Below are positions 8,930 to 20,300 of a stretch of DNA of 58,917 nt, piece by piece; position 1 is the first letter of the stretch; every line of letters starts with the position of its first letter. The notes beneath the pieces were generated by a model. That model ran no database searches. It was not told the DNA's origin and saw nothing but the letters and a program-made list of their open reading frames with translations. Source of the stretch: Deltaproteobacteria bacterium (lineage in GTDB: Bacteria; Desulfobacterota; Binatia; UTPRO1); contig JADLHM010000102.1 in assembly GCA_020848745.1 (NCBI GenBank), forward strand, positions 1 to 58,917. The letters run 5' to 3'. Both the position numbers and the translations under genes were made by a program.

Positions 8930-10534
8930 ATGTCCGCGCCGATCGCCCTCTCGCTGGTCGTGCCGGCGTACGAGGAAGCGGAGCGCCTCCCCGCGACGCT
9001 GCACCACGCCGCCGCGGCGCTGCCCCGGCTCGCGGCGACCAGCGAGATCATCGTCGTCGACGACGGCTCGCGCGACGCCACCAGCGCGGTCGCCGAGCGC
9101 TTCGCGAGCCCGGTGCCGCTCCGGGTGATCCGCTTCTCCGCCAACCGCGGCAAGGGCGCGGCCGTCGCGGCCGGCGTCGCGGCGGCCCGCCACCTCTACG
9201 TCGCGTTCACCGACGCCGATTGCCCGTACGACCTCGAGCAGCTGCGCGCCATGCTCGCCGCGCTCGATGCCGGCGAGGCCGACCTCGCCATCGGCGCGCG
9301 CGAGCTCGCGGAGTCCGAGATCAACCGCGGCTACGGCGCGCTGCGGCTGCTCTCGGGGCGGACGCTGTCGTGGCTCACCGGCCTGGCCCTCGGGCTCCCG
9401 TTCCGCGACTCGCAGTGCGGGCTCAAGCTCTTCCGCACCGAGATCGCGCGCCGGCTCTTCGCGGTCCGCACGATCGACGGCTTCGGCTTCGACTTCGAGA
9501 TCCTGACGGCCGCCCTGCAGCAGGGCTACACGGTGCGGCGCTTCCCGGTGCGCCTCACCCACAACGACGACTCGCGCATCCGCCTCGTGCGCGACAGCCT
9601 GCGCATGGCGCGCGACCTCTGGCGCGTGCGGCGCAAGATGCGCGCCGGGCTCTACGCGGAGGTGGTCGCCGACGGCGCGCCGCACGCCTGCCCGCTCTGC
9701 GGCTCGGATGCGTACACTCCCGAAGTCGCCGCGCACGGCTACCGCATGGTGCGCTGTCGCGCCTGCGGGCTCTGGTACTTGAACCCCGCGCCGAGCCCCG
9801 CGACGCTCGCGCGCCTCTACGACGCGAGCTACTTCGCGAGCGCGGCAGCGCACGCGACCGGCTACGGCGACTATGCCGGCGCCGCCGACGACGCGCGCGA
9901 CACGTTCCGCCGCCGGCTCGCGCTCGTCGATCGCCACGTCGGAAGCGGACGCCTGCTCGACGTCGGGGCCGGCTACGGCTACCTCGCCGAGGTCGCCGCC
10001 GCGCGCTTCCCCGAGCGGTGGATCGTGGAGCGCTCCGCCGAGGCGGCGGCGCGCGCCCCGCTCGGCGCGCGCGTGGTCGTCGGGACCTGGGAGCAGGCGG
10101 AGGTCCCCGAGCGCTACTTCGACGTCGTCAGCATGCAGGACTGCCTCGAGCACTTCCCCGACCCGGTGGCGGCGCTCGCCAAGACGCGCGCGGCGCTCCG
10201 GCCGGGCGGGGCGCTGCTCGCCGTGACGCCGAACGCCGGGAGCTGGCTCGCCTGCCTGCAGGGACGGCGGTGGGTCTCGCTCAAGTTCCCCGAGCACGTC
10301 GTGCTCTTCTCGGAAACGACGCTGCGGCGCGCGCTCGAAAGCGCGGGGTTTCGTCTCGAGGCCGTCGTGCCGGCCGGACAGTACGCGCGGCTCGACTTCC
10401 TCGCCGCCCGCGCGGCCTCGGGCTTTCCCCGGCTCGGCGCGTCGCTCGCGCGCGTCGTGCGCGCGCTCGGCGGCGGCGCGCGCCGCCTCTACGTGCCGTC
10501 GGGATCGATCGCGGTCGTCGCCGTGTCTTCGTGA
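8930..10534 (+). CDS. Fusion: GT2 glycosyltransferase + zinc-ribbon SAM methyltransferase
   Basis: A 534-residue protein joining two enzymes in one frame. Residues 5-240 are a dolichyl-phosphate glucosyltransferase-like GT2 domain: VVPAYEEAERLP, the VVDDGS nucleotide-binding acidic pair (44-45), TDAD (residues 94-97) for metal binding, and DSQCGLKLFR. Residues 254-279 hold a CxxC-x18-CxxC zinc ribbon (C254, C257, C276, C279). Then comes a class I SAM-dependent methyltransferase with motif I LLDVGAGYGYL (342-352), DVVSMQDCLEHFPDP and the post-motif PNAGSW. The domains are normally separate proteins. The methyltransferase half resembles the stand-alone gene at 17198. ATG at 8930 is preceded by GGAGGGACATCC. 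The carrier lipid or sugar acted on is unknown. Confidence 0.88.
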   Translation: MSAPIALSLVVPAYEEAERLPATLHHAAAALPRLAATSEIIVVDDGSRDATSAVAERFASPVPLRVIRFSANRGKGAAVAAGVAAARHLYVAFTDADCPYDLEQLRAMLAALDAGEADLAIGARELAESEINRGYGALRLLSGRTLSWLTGLALGLPFRDSQCGLKLFRTEIARRLFAVRTIDGFGFDFEILTAALQQGYTVRRFPVRLTHNDDSRIRLVRDSLRMARDLWRVRRKMRAGLYAEVVADGAPHACPLCGSDAYTPEVAAHGYRMVRCRACGLWYLNPAPSPATLARLYDASYFASAAAHATGYGDYAGAADDARDTFRRRLALVDRHVGSGRLLDVGAGYGYLAEVAAARFPERWIVERSAEAAARAPLGARVVVGTWEQAEVPERYFDVVSMQDCLEHFPDPVAALAKTRAALRPGGALLAVTPNAGSWLACLQGRRWVSLKFPEHVVLFSETTLRRALESAGFRLEAVVPAGQYARLDFLAARAASGFPRLGASLARVVRALGGGARRLYVPSGSIAVVAVSS

Positions 10535-10537
10535 GAG

Positions 10538-10552
10538 GGGCGACCGTCGCCC
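10538..10552. terminator. Short GC stem-loop between convergent genes
   Basis: GGGCGA-CCG-TCGCCC forms a 6-bp stem with a 3-nt loop in the 30-bp gap between the converging GT2-methyltransferase and lipoprotein genes. There is no T-tract on either side, so function as a bidirectional terminator is only inferred from position. Confidence 0.35.
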
Positions 10553-10564
10553 GAGTCGATCGCG

Positions 10565-10771
10565 TCAGGTCCCGAACGGACCGGTCGGCGTGATCGACGG
10601 CGCCGGCGTCGTGGGGGTCGCCTCGCTCTCGGTCTGCGTGGGCGTCGCCGTCAGCGTCGGCGTCGGCGTCGGCGTCCCGCAGCCGTCGCAGAACTCCAGG
10701 TTGTCGCCGCCGCATCCGACGAGCGTCGCCGTCGCGACGACGAGCACCACCACCCGCACGTGCATCCGCAT
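10565..10771 (-). CDS. Small lipoprotein with Thr/Pro-rich tail
   Basis: A 68-residue protein with a lipoprotein signal peptide: MRMHVRVVVLVVATATLVGC, where LVGC is the lipobox and Cys20 the predicted lipidated residue. The mature part is short and begins GGDNLEFCDGCGTP. It continues as a low-complexity tail of TP and ATPT units, likely an unstructured spacer. The CDGC pair could bind metal or form a disulfide. No domain is recognisable and the function is unknown. It stands alone between convergent and divergent neighbours. Confidence 0.7.
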   Translation of the reverse strand: MRMHVRVVVLVVATATLVGCGGDNLEFCDGCGTPTPTPTLTATPTQTESEATPTTPAPSITPTGPFGT

Positions 10772-10909
10772 GGCGGCGGGTTATAGGAACGCCTCCGCGG
10801 AGGGTCAAGGCGACCCCGGCAGCGATGGCGCCCGCACCGCGCCGGCGACGCGACCTCGTCCCGTGTCGCGCGACGCCGGCGCGCGCGGCGCCCGTCATGC
10901 CGCTGCGCG

Positions 10910-10938
10910 TTGACACCATGGGGTCGACTCGTTAGTGT
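10910..10938 (+). promoter_or_regulatory. Sigma70-like promoter of the icd-mdh-sucCD-ndk block
   Basis: TTGACA at 10910-10915 and TAGTGT at 10933-10938 are separated by exactly 17 bp. The -35 box is a perfect consensus. A transcript would begin near 10945, leaving about 50 nt before the GTG at 10995. This places the in-frame upstream GTG at 10935 inside the -10 box and argues against using it as a start. Confidence 0.6.
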
Positions 10939-10994
10939 CCGCCCCCGTTTCCCCGCGGTCTTTCCGCACTCTACGTCACACTGCGAGGTCTTTG

Positions 10995-13189
<2,195 letters not shown>

Positions 13190-13195
13190 ACCCCC

Positions 13196-14365
13196 GTGAA
13201 CATCCACGAGTTCCAGGCGAAGGAGATCCTCGAGCGCTACGGCGTGCCCGTGCTGAAGCGCGGCGTCGCCCGCACGCCCGAGGAGGCGGCCGAGGTCGCG
13301 AAGAAGCTCGGCGGTACGGTCGTCGTGAAGGCGCAGATCCACGCCGGCGGCCGCGGCAAGGCGGGCGGGGTGAAGGTCGTGCCGAACCCGGAGAAAGCGG
13401 CCGAGTTCGCGAAGGGCCTCCTCGGGAAGCCGCTGGTCACGCACCAGACCGGGCCCGACGGCCGGATCGTCCGCCAGGTCCTCCTCGAGAGCGGCTGTGA
13501 GATCGCGCGCGAGCTCTACCTCGGCGTCGTGGTCGATCGGGCGACCGGCAAGGTCGGAATCATCGCGTCGCCCGAGGGCGGCGTCGAGATCGAGGAAGTC
13601 GCGGCACGGACGCCCGAAAAAATCTTCCACGAGACGATCGACCCGACCGTCGGCTTCGCACCGTACCAGGGCCGCCGCCTGGCGTTCCGCCTCGGGCTGC
13701 CGAAGGAGCTCGTGAACAAGGCGGTCGCCTTCTTCACGGCCGTGACGCGCGCCTTCCACGAGTGCGACGCCTCGATGGTCGAGATCAACCCGCTCGTCGT
13801 CACCAAGGGCGGAGAGCTCGTCGCGCTCGACGCCAAGGTGAGCCTCGACGACAACGCGCTCTTCCGCCACGCCGACCTCCGCGAGTACCGGGACGTCCAC
13901 GAGGAGGACCCGCGCGAGACCGAGGCCGCGAAGTACGACCTCAGCTACATCGCGCTCTCCGGCAACATCGGCTGCATGGTGAACGGCGCCGGGCTCGCGA
14001 TGGCCACCATGGACATCGTGAAGCACGCGGGCGGCGAGCCGGCGAACTTCCTCGACGTCGGCGGCGGCGCCGACCAGAAGAAGGTTGCGGAGGCCTTCCG
14101 CATCCTGCTCTCCGACGCCAGCGTGAAGGCCATCTTCATCAACGTCTTCGGCGGCATCCTGCGCTGCGACGTGTTCGCCGAGGGCGTCGTCGCCGCGGCG
14201 AAGGAGGTCGGCCTCTCGGTGCCGCTCGTCGTCCGGATGGAGGGCACCAACGTCGACCGCGGCAAGGAAATCCTCCAATCGTCGGGCCTCGCGATCGAAG
14301 CGGCGGCCGACATGGCCGAGGGCGCCAAGCTCGCCGTCGCCGCCGCCAAGCGAGGCGCTCAATGA
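13196..14365 (+). CDS. sucC: Succinyl-CoA synthetase (ADP-forming) beta subunit
   Basis: A 389-residue subunit with an N-terminal ATP-grasp domain ([37 protein letters not shown]) that binds ADP/ATP, and a C-terminal ligase-CoA domain ([32 protein letters not shown]). With SucD it converts succinyl-CoA, ADP and phosphate to succinate, ATP and CoA. GTG start at 13196; the TGA overlaps the sucD ATG (ATGA), a typical way to give balanced alpha and beta subunits. Confidence 0.97.
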   Translation: MNIHEFQAKEILERYGVPVLKRGVARTPEEAAEVAKKLGGTVVVKAQIHAGGRGKAGGVKVVPNPEKAAEFAKGLLGKPLVTHQTGPDGRIVRQVLLESGCEIARELYLGVVVDRATGKVGIIASPEGGVEIEEVAARTPEKIFHETIDPTVGFAPYQGRRLAFRLGLPKELVNKAVAFFTAVTRAFHECDASMVEINPLVVTKGGELVALDAKVSLDDNALFRHADLREYRDVHEEDPRETEAAKYDLSYIALSGNIGCMVNGAGLAMATMDIVKHAGGEPANFLDVGGGADQKKVAEAFRILLSDASVKAIFINVFGGILRCDVFAEGVVAAAKEVGLSVPLVVRMEGTNVDRGKEILQSSGLAIEAAADMAEGAKLAVAAAKRGAQ

Positions 14366-15234
14366 GCATTCTCGTCGATCGCAACACGCGCGTCGTCGTC
14401 CAGGGACTCACCGGCGCGACGGGACAGTTCCACGCCAAGGCGTGCCGCGAGTACGGCACCCAGGTCGTCGGCGGCGTCACGCCGGGGAAGGGCGGCACCA
14501 ACTTCGAAGGCTTCCCCATCTTCGACACCGTCGAGCAGGCCGTGAAGGAGACCGGGGCGGATTGCTCGCTGATCTTCGTACCGCCGCCGTTCGCCGCCGA
14601 CGCCATCATGGAGGCCGCCGACGCCGGCATGCCGCTCGCGATCTGCATCACCGAGGGCGTCCCGACGCTCGACATGGTGCGCTGCATGCAGTTCCTGCGG
14701 GACCGGAAGACCCGCCTCGTCGGCCCCAACTGCCCCGGCCTCATCACGCCCGGTCAGGCGAAGATCGGCATCATGCCGGGGTACATCCACAAGCCCGGCA
14801 CCGTCGGCGTCGTGTCGCGCAGCGGCACGCTCACCTACGAGGCCGTCCACCAGCTCACCCAGCTCGGCATCGGCCAGTCCACGTGCGTCGGCATCGGCGG
14901 CGACCCGATCATCGGCACCGGCTTCATCGACGTGCTCCGGCTCTACCAGGACGATCCCGGCACCGAGGGCATCATCCTGATCGGCGAGATCGGCGGCAGC
15001 GCCGAGGAGGAGGCCGCGGCCTTCATCGAGCGGCACGTGACCAAGCCCGTCACCGTCTTCATCGCCGGCCAGACCGCGCCCAAGGGCAAGCGCATGGGCC
15101 ACGCCGGCGCCATCATCGCCGGCGGTGCCGGCACGGCCGCCGACAAGATGAAGGCGTTCGAGGCCGCGGGCGCACGCGTCGTGAAGAGCGCCGCCGAGCT
15201 CGGCAAGACCATGGCGGCGGCGCTCGGCCGCTGA
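14362..15234 (+). CDS. sucD: Succinyl-CoA synthetase alpha subunit
   Basis: A 290-residue subunit that binds CoA through its N-terminal Rossmann domain ([20 protein letters not shown]) and carries the phosphorylated catalytic histidine in [38 protein letters not shown] and [13 protein letters not shown] are standard family motifs. The ATG at 14362 overlaps the sucC stop. Together these two genes close the succinyl-CoA step next to icd and mdh. Confidence 0.97.
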   Translation: MSILVDRNTRVVVQGLTGATGQFHAKACREYGTQVVGGVTPGKGGTNFEGFPIFDTVEQAVKETGADCSLIFVPPPFAADAIMEAADAGMPLAICITEGVPTLDMVRCMQFLRDRKTRLVGPNCPGLITPGQAKIGIMPGYIHKPGTVGVVSRSGTLTYEAVHQLTQLGIGQSTCVGIGGDPIIGTGFIDVLRLYQDDPGTEGIILIGEIGGSAEEEAAAFIERHVTKPVTVFIAGQTAPKGKRMGHAGAIIAGGAGTAADKMKAFEAAGARVVKSAAELGKTMAAALGR

Positions 15235-15268
15235 CCCGGCATCCATTTCGTTTCGAGGAGACGTCGCA

Positions 15269-15697
15269 ATGGCGAGACAGAGAACGTTGGCGATCGTGAA
15301 GCCCGATGCCGTCGAGCGGAACCTGATCGGTGAGGTGATCCGCCGCATCGAGCAGAGCGGTCTGCAGGTGGCGGCGGCGCGCTTCCTCCAGCTCAGCAAG
15401 GCGGACGCCGAGGGCTTCTACGCCGTCCACAAGGAGCGGCCGTTCTTCGGCAGCCTCGTCGCATACATGTGCTCGGGCCCCGTCATGGTGATGGCGCTCG
15501 AGGGCGACGAGGCGATCAAGCGCTGGCGCGACCTCATGGGCGCCACCGATCCCGCCAAGGCGGCGCCGGGCACCATCCGCAAGGACCTCGGGCAGAGCGT
15601 CGAGGCGAACGCCACGCACGGCTCGGACGCCCCGGAGACGGCCGCGGTCGAGATCGCGTACTTCTTCCGCACGCTCGAGGTCGTCGCGCGCGGGTGA
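15269..15697 (+). CDS. ndk: Nucleoside diphosphate kinase
   Basis: A 142-residue enzyme that equilibrates nucleoside di- and triphosphates through a phosphohistidine. It starts [19 protein letters not shown], with [20 protein letters not shown] in the middle and the catalytic His in [14 protein letters not shown] good Shine-Dalgarno (GAGGAGA) lies upstream of ATG 15269. Position after sucCD is a common linkage, since succinyl-CoA synthetase and Ndk exchange nucleotides. The TGA overlaps a GTG that starts the next membrane protein. Confidence 0.97.
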   Translation: MARQRTLAIVKPDAVERNLIGEVIRRIEQSGLQVAAARFLQLSKADAEGFYAVHKERPFFGSLVAYMCSGPVMVMALEGDEAIKRWRDLMGATDPAKAAPGTIRKDLGQSVEANATHGSDAPETAAVEIAYFFRTLEVVARG

Positions 15698-17181
15698 CCT
15701 TCCCGGCGCCGACGCCCGCGGCGCCGGCCGCGGCGTTTCCGATGACGGCGTTCGGCGGCGTCGCGCGCCCGACGACGCCTGAAGCCCACGGAGCGCGCGA
15801 CGCGCTCTGGCTCTTCCTCGCGGTGGTCCTCGTCTACTGGCTCACCTGTCCGGGCCCGACCGCCTACGACCAGTACAGCCGCTTCGCCGATGCGCTGCTG
15901 CACGGGAGCCTATCGCTCCCGGAACGGCCGCCGCACCTCGAGATGGCCGAGTACAACGGCCGCGCCTACTTCACGAACCCGCCGACGCCGGCGATCCTGA
16001 TCGCGCCCTTTCTCTGGATCGCCGAGCGCGAGCCCCTGCGAAGTTGGCTCGTCGCCCGCAACGGCGGCTGGGAGCTGCCGTTCGGCTGGTTCCAGACCGG
16101 CCTCTCGATCGCCTGCGGCGCGCTCGCGACGGTCTTCGCGCGCCTCGCGCTCGGGCGCGTCCCGGTCTCGCGCGCGGCCGCCAATCTCGGCGCGATCCTC
16201 TTCGCCTTCGGCAGCATCCACTGGTACCACGCGACGATCGGCTCGGTCTGGTACCTCGCCCAGATCGTGCACGGGATGTTCCTGTGGATCATCGTCTGGG
16301 AGTGGTTCGGCAAGGCCCGCCCGCTGCTGATCGGCACCTGCCTCGCGTTCGCCTTCTGGTGCCGCATGGAGACGCTGGTCGCCATGCCGTTCGCGCTCGT
16401 GCCGCTCGCGAGCCGCTGGCTCCACCCGCGCGCCGACGAAATCGTGCCGCGGCCGCGTCTCGGCTGGCTCGTGGCGTTCGCCCTGCCGATCGTCGCGGTA
16501 CTGGCGCTCAACTCCGCGTACAACTACGCGCGCTTCGGCGTCTTCGGGAACGCCGCCTACGAGGTCCTGATCCACAAGGGCAAGGGCGATCCGCTGTTCC
16601 CGAAGGGGCTCATGCACTGGTCGTACTGGCCGGGCCACATCTACGTGCTGTTCAACGCCAAGCCGCTCTTCTACGACGAATATCCGTGGATCCTCTCGGG
16701 CGTCGGCGGCCTCTCGTGGTGGTACACGACCCCGGCCTTCCTCTACGCGCTCAAGGCGCCCTGGGATCGCTGGACCCTCGGATGCTGGGTCGGCATCCTG
16801 CTCTTCCTCGGCATCCTCTTCCAGTTCGGCGGCACCGGCATGACCCAGCTCGGCTACCGCTTCGCGCTCGATTTCTACGCGCCGCTCACCGTCCTCACGA
16901 TCCGCGGCATGGATCAGCGCTTGCGCGACGCGGCGCACCCGATCCGCGGCCGGCTCGCGTGGATCCTGTCGTCGCTGGTCGCGGGCGTCGCCGTGTGGTT
17001 CGCGCCCTGGGCGCAGGCGCGCCCGTGGTCGTGGCTGGCGCTGCTTCTCGTCGTCGCGTTCGTTTTCGACACCGCACGGCCGATCCGCCCCTGGCACGTC
17101 GCCCTCATCCTGGCCTGTGTCGTCATCAACGCGTGGTGGACGGTCTCGCTGAACCTCCTGAACCTCGGACGTCTCTTCTGA
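15694..17181 (+). CDS. Polytopic membrane protein, GT-C glycosyltransferase-like
   Basis: About 495 residues with roughly ten hydrophobic segments, starting with [18 protein letters not shown]. The first periplasmic loop has acidic and aromatic residues ([18 protein letters not shown]) where GT-C enzymes of the ArnT/PMT group carry their catalytic acid. The rest is runs such as FARLALGRV and [18 protein letters not shown]. No sugar specificity can be read. The GTG at 15694 overlaps the ndk stop (GTGA); ATG 15742 is an alternative that would remove a Pro/Ala-rich leader of 16 residues. A methyltransferase follows 16 bp downstream, suggesting a surface-glycan role. Confidence 0.7.
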   Translation: MTFPAPTPAAPAAAFPMTAFGGVARPTTPEAHGARDALWLFLAVVLVYWLTCPGPTAYDQYSRFADALLHGSLSLPERPPHLEMAEYNGRAYFTNPPTPAILIAPFLWIAEREPLRSWLVARNGGWELPFGWFQTGLSIACGALATVFARLALGRVPVSRAAANLGAILFAFGSIHWYHATIGSVWYLAQIVHGMFLWIIVWEWFGKARPLLIGTCLAFAFWCRMETLVAMPFALVPLASRWLHPRADEIVPRPRLGWLVAFALPIVAVLALNSAYNYARFGVFGNAAYEVLIHKGKGDPLFPKGLMHWSYWPGHIYVLFNAKPLFYDEYPWILSGVGGLSWWYTTPAFLYALKAPWDRWTLGCWVGILLFLGILFQFGGTGMTQLGYRFALDFYAPLTVLTIRGMDQRLRDAAHPIRGRLAWILSSLVAGVAVWFAPWAQARPWSWLALLLVVAFVFDTARPIRPWHVALILACVVINAWWTVSLNLLNLGRLF

Positions 17182-17197
17182 GGCGGGCGGGCACGTC

Positions 17198-18085
17198 GTG
17201 AGCGCACCGGCCGAGCTCGAGCGCGTCGCCTGTCCGCTCTGCGGCAGCCGCGACGACGCGCCGTTCGTCAGCAAGGACGGCTTCGCGATCGTCCGGTGCG
17301 GCGGCTGCGGTCTCGTCTACGTGAACCCGCGCCTGCCGGTCGGTGACCTCGAACGGCTCTACGGCGATCAGGTCATCTCGCCGGCCGCGTACTACGTGCG
17401 CACCGAGGCGCAGGACGAGCGCTCCTTCGGCGCGCGGATCGCTCTGATCGAGCGCTGGCGGAAGCCGGGCAGGCTGCTCGATCTCGGCTGCGGTCCGGGG
17501 ACCTTCTCGGTGGCCGCTCGGGCGCGCGGGTGGATGACGGTCGGCCTCGAGATCAACGCGACATCGGTCGCCCATTGCCGCGCCCGCGGCCTCGAAGTCA
17601 TCGACGGCGCGTTCCCACACCCGGCGCTACGGGGCCAGACCTTCGACGTCGTCGCCATGAACGACTTCCTCGAGCACCTCATCGATCCGGTCGGCGCCCT
17701 GCGCATCGTGCGCTCGCTACTCGCCCCCGGCGGCGTCCTCTTCATCTCGACGCCGGACATCGGCTCCGCCATGGCGCGGCTCACGCGGGCGTCGTGGCTG
17801 CACCTCAAGCCGAACGAGCACGTCGTCTACTTCGATCGCCGGACGATGCGCCGCGCCCTCGAGGCCGCGGGGCTCCGCGTCGAGCACGTCCAGTCGATCG
17901 GTCGCTTCCGCAATCTGGGAGTGGCGATCGAGAAGGCCGCCGCCTACGGCGAGCTTCCGAGCCGCATCGCTCGCATGCTCGTGCCGCGCGCGCTCGCCGA
18001 CCGCGTGAACTTTCCCCTCAATCCCGGCGACGAGATGGCGGTGATCGCGGTCGCGGCCGGTGAGCGCGGGAACGACCGTCGGTGA
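17198..18085 (+). CDS. Zinc-ribbon SAM-dependent methyltransferase
   Basis: A 295-residue protein. The N terminus has a CPLC...CGGC zinc ribbon (C12, C15, C34, C37) followed by GLVYVNPRL, as in sugar C-methyltransferase-like proteins. The class I methyltransferase core has motif I LLDLGCGPGTFSVAARARG, an acidic loop at VGLEIN, and DVVAMNDFLEHLIDP. The C-terminal part, KPNEHVVYFDRRTMRRALE, closely parallels the C-terminal half of the fusion protein at 8930-10534, so the two are paralogues. The target is probably a sugar, lipid or small metabolite of the envelope, but it is not determined by sequence. Confidence 0.85.
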   Translation: MSAPAELERVACPLCGSRDDAPFVSKDGFAIVRCGGCGLVYVNPRLPVGDLERLYGDQVISPAAYYVRTEAQDERSFGARIALIERWRKPGRLLDLGCGPGTFSVAARARGWMTVGLEINATSVAHCRARGLEVIDGAFPHPALRGQTFDVVAMNDFLEHLIDPVGALRIVRSLLAPGGVLFISTPDIGSAMARLTRASWLHLKPNEHVVYFDRRTMRRALEAAGLRVEHVQSIGRFRNLGVAIEKAAAYGELPSRIARMLVPRALADRVNFPLNPGDEMAVIAVAAGERGNDRR

Positions 18086-18146
18086 TTCTCGTCGACATCG
18101 CGAGCGAAATGTGTGACGCCACGGGGCCGTGAGGATCCCTGGCGGC

Positions 18147-20291
18147 ATGCGATCCCTCCCGGACGCGTTCGTTGTCCTCCTCCTGATCGGCACCGGGCTG
18201 GCGCTGCTCGACGGCGGGCCGGCCGAGCACATCTTCCGGCAGCACTTCTGGCCCGAGTTCTGGGAGGTCCTGCCGCGCACCCTCCTCGCCACCCTCAAGG
18301 TGTGGTCCTTCTGGCTCCTCGCCGGCGGGCTCCTCGCGGCGTTGCTCCTGCGGCTCGAGCCTCGCCTCGGACGCCTCGATGCGGCCGTGGGGGGCGCCTT
18401 CGGGATCTGGATGCTCGCGTACTTCGTCGCGAACCTCCTCGGACCGGTCGGCCTCTTCCGCGGCTGGACCGTCTGGCTCGGCCTCGCCGCCGTCGCCGCC
18501 GCGCTCTGGCGCCTCGGCCCGCCCGCGGTAGCGCGGCGCGCACCGGCGCCCGGTACGCGGCTCGCACTGCTCGCCTTCCTCTTGATCCTCCCGACGATGC
18601 TGCTCCTCCAGCTCGGCGCGCCCGTGCCGCCGTTCATGGACGTGCTCGCGACGCCGTCGTCGGCGCAGCGCATCGTCACCTTCGGACGCTACCTCCCGTT
18701 CGACAACGATCCCTACGGATACTGGGACGCGGCCTCGCAGTGCCCGGGAACCGAGCTCCTCTACGCCCTCGTCGCGCTCGCCACCTTCACCGATCCGGCC
18801 GTGCTCGCACAGTCGGCGTCGATGGTGCCGATGGTCGGGCTGCTCGTGCTCGGAACCTACCGCCTCGGGAAGTCGATCGGCGGCGACGTCGCCGGCGGTA
18901 TGGCGGCGCTCTTCCTCTTCGCGACCGTGCTCCCGCGCGTGGTCGCGTACATGCACGGACGTTCGGTCACGTTCGCGCTCGTCGGCGCCGGCCTCGGCCT
19001 GCTGCTCGATCGGCGCCGCGTCCCGGCGCGTCAGGCGCTCGCCGCGCTGCTCCTCGGGACCGCGGTCGCGTCGCACGCGATCATCGGCTTCTTCGGGATG
19101 TTCGTCGCCGCCGGCTCGGTCGTGTTCTGGCTGCTCGCGGGCCAGGCGGGAGCGTTCGCGGCGGGCGTCGGGCTGCTCGCCGCCGCCTCCCTGTTCGCGC
19201 TGCCCGAGATCGCGATCGGGCTCCGCGCCGCGTTGCCCTATCCCGCGCTGCCCCTGGCGCAGATCGCCGCGATCGGACTGGCCGTGGCCTCGGCGCGCGC
19301 GCTCGCGCAGCGGCCCGACCGCGACTTCTGGCTCGGGCGCTGGCTGCGCTGGGGTCTCGCGCTCGCCGGCGTCGCGCTCCTCGTGCGGCACGCGCCGCCG
19401 TTCGAGGTGCTCGTCGTCCAGTGGGAGCGTCTGCCGACCCTCTACTTCGGCGCCTGCGCCGGCCTGCTCGCGATGCTCTGGCTCGACCGGACCCGGGGCC
19501 GCGTGCAGCTCGCGCCGGTCGTCGTCGCCCTCCTGTTCGGCATCGGCCTCGACTACGTCTCGCGCCAGTGGTGGACGTATTTCAGCGACGGCAAGGTGCA
19601 AACGGCGGTCGAGGACTTCTACCACAAGATCGACTACTGGCTGCCGTACGTCCTGATCTTCCCGACCGCCTGCCTCGCGGCGTGGAGCGCCGAGCGCGTC
19701 TCACTGCGCCTCGCGACCTACGCGGTGCTCGCCATCCTCCTGATCCCCTGGAAGGACAGCCACGAGCACCCCGACCCGAACTATCACCAGCACGCGATCG
19801 TGGAGGCGTGGGGATATCAGCTCGAGCTGGCGAAGTGCGGCTACTGGGGCGCGACCGGGCATCGCCGCTGGGCGCAGAGTCCGGCCGAGCTCGCCCTCGC
19901 CGACGTGCTGCGCGCCGAGGTCGCGGCGGGCCGCATCACGCTCGACACGCACGTCGTGCAGCTCGGCCCGTACATCCTCCTCTATCAGGACAACGTCGTC
20001 TTCGCGCTCTACACCGGCATCAACTCCGACGGCTACGTCGCCGGATACCTCTTCGACCGCAGCATCGCGGGCGGCCGCCTGCGCCCGGCCGAGCAGTTCC
20101 TCGCGCGCCTCGCCGAGCGTCCTCCGTACGTGGTCGTGCACGAGCACACCAAGAACGCGACACGGCTCTTCGACCGCATGGCGCCCCTCCCGAGCGACGC
20201 CTTCCGTGAGTACGACGAGATCTACGCCGCCGACGGCGTCCGGCTCTACCGCTCGAAGAGCCTCGCGCCCGCGCCGGCGGCGGCCTCCTGA
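18147..20291 (+). CDS. Large polytopic membrane protein, GT-C-like, paralogue A
   Basis: About 714 residues with more than ten transmembrane segments and a C-terminal soluble portion (from about residue 540) rich in aromatic and charged residues. The block LLLQLGAPVPPFMDVL and then QRIVTFGRYLPFDND is closely matched in the minus-strand gene ending at 20301, so the two are paralogues. The family is unknown to me, but the size, loop composition and neighbourhood suggest a glycosyltransferase-type membrane enzyme. I prefer ATG 18147, 11 nt after GAGGA, over the GTG at 18129, which lacks a ribosome-binding site. Confidence 0.65.
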   Translation: MRSLPDAFVVLLLIGTGLALLDGGPAEHIFRQHFWPEFWEVLPRTLLATLKVWSFWLLAGGLLAALLLRLEPRLGRLDAAVGGAFGIWMLAYFVANLLGPVGLFRGWTVWLGLAAVAAALWRLGPPAVARRAPAPGTRLALLAFLLILPTMLLLQLGAPVPPFMDVLATPSSAQRIVTFGRYLPFDNDPYGYWDAASQCPGTELLYALVALATFTDPAVLAQSASMVPMVGLLVLGTYRLGKSIGGDVAGGMAALFLFATVLPRVVAYMHGRSVTFALVGAGLGLLLDRRRVPARQALAALLLGTAVASHAIIGFFGMFVAAGSVVFWLLAGQAGAFAAGVGLLAAASLFALPEIAIGLRAALPYPALPLAQIAAIGLAVASARALAQRPDRDFWLGRWLRWGLALAGVALLVRHAPPFEVLVVQWERLPTLYFGACAGLLAMLWLDRTRGRVQLAPVVVALLFGIGLDYVSRQWWTYFSDGKVQTAVEDFYHKIDYWLPYVLIFPTACLAAWSAERVSLRLATYAVLAILLIPWKDSHEHPDPNYHQHAIVEAWGYQLELAKCGYWGATGHRRWAQSPAELALADVLRAEVAAGRITLDTHVVQLGPYILLYQDNVVFALYTGINSDGYVAGYLFDRSIAGGRLRPAEQFLARLAERPPYVVVHEHTKNATRLFDRMAPLPSDAFREYDEIYAADGVRLYRSKSLAPAPAAAS

Positions 20292-20300
20292 CAGCGGTGC

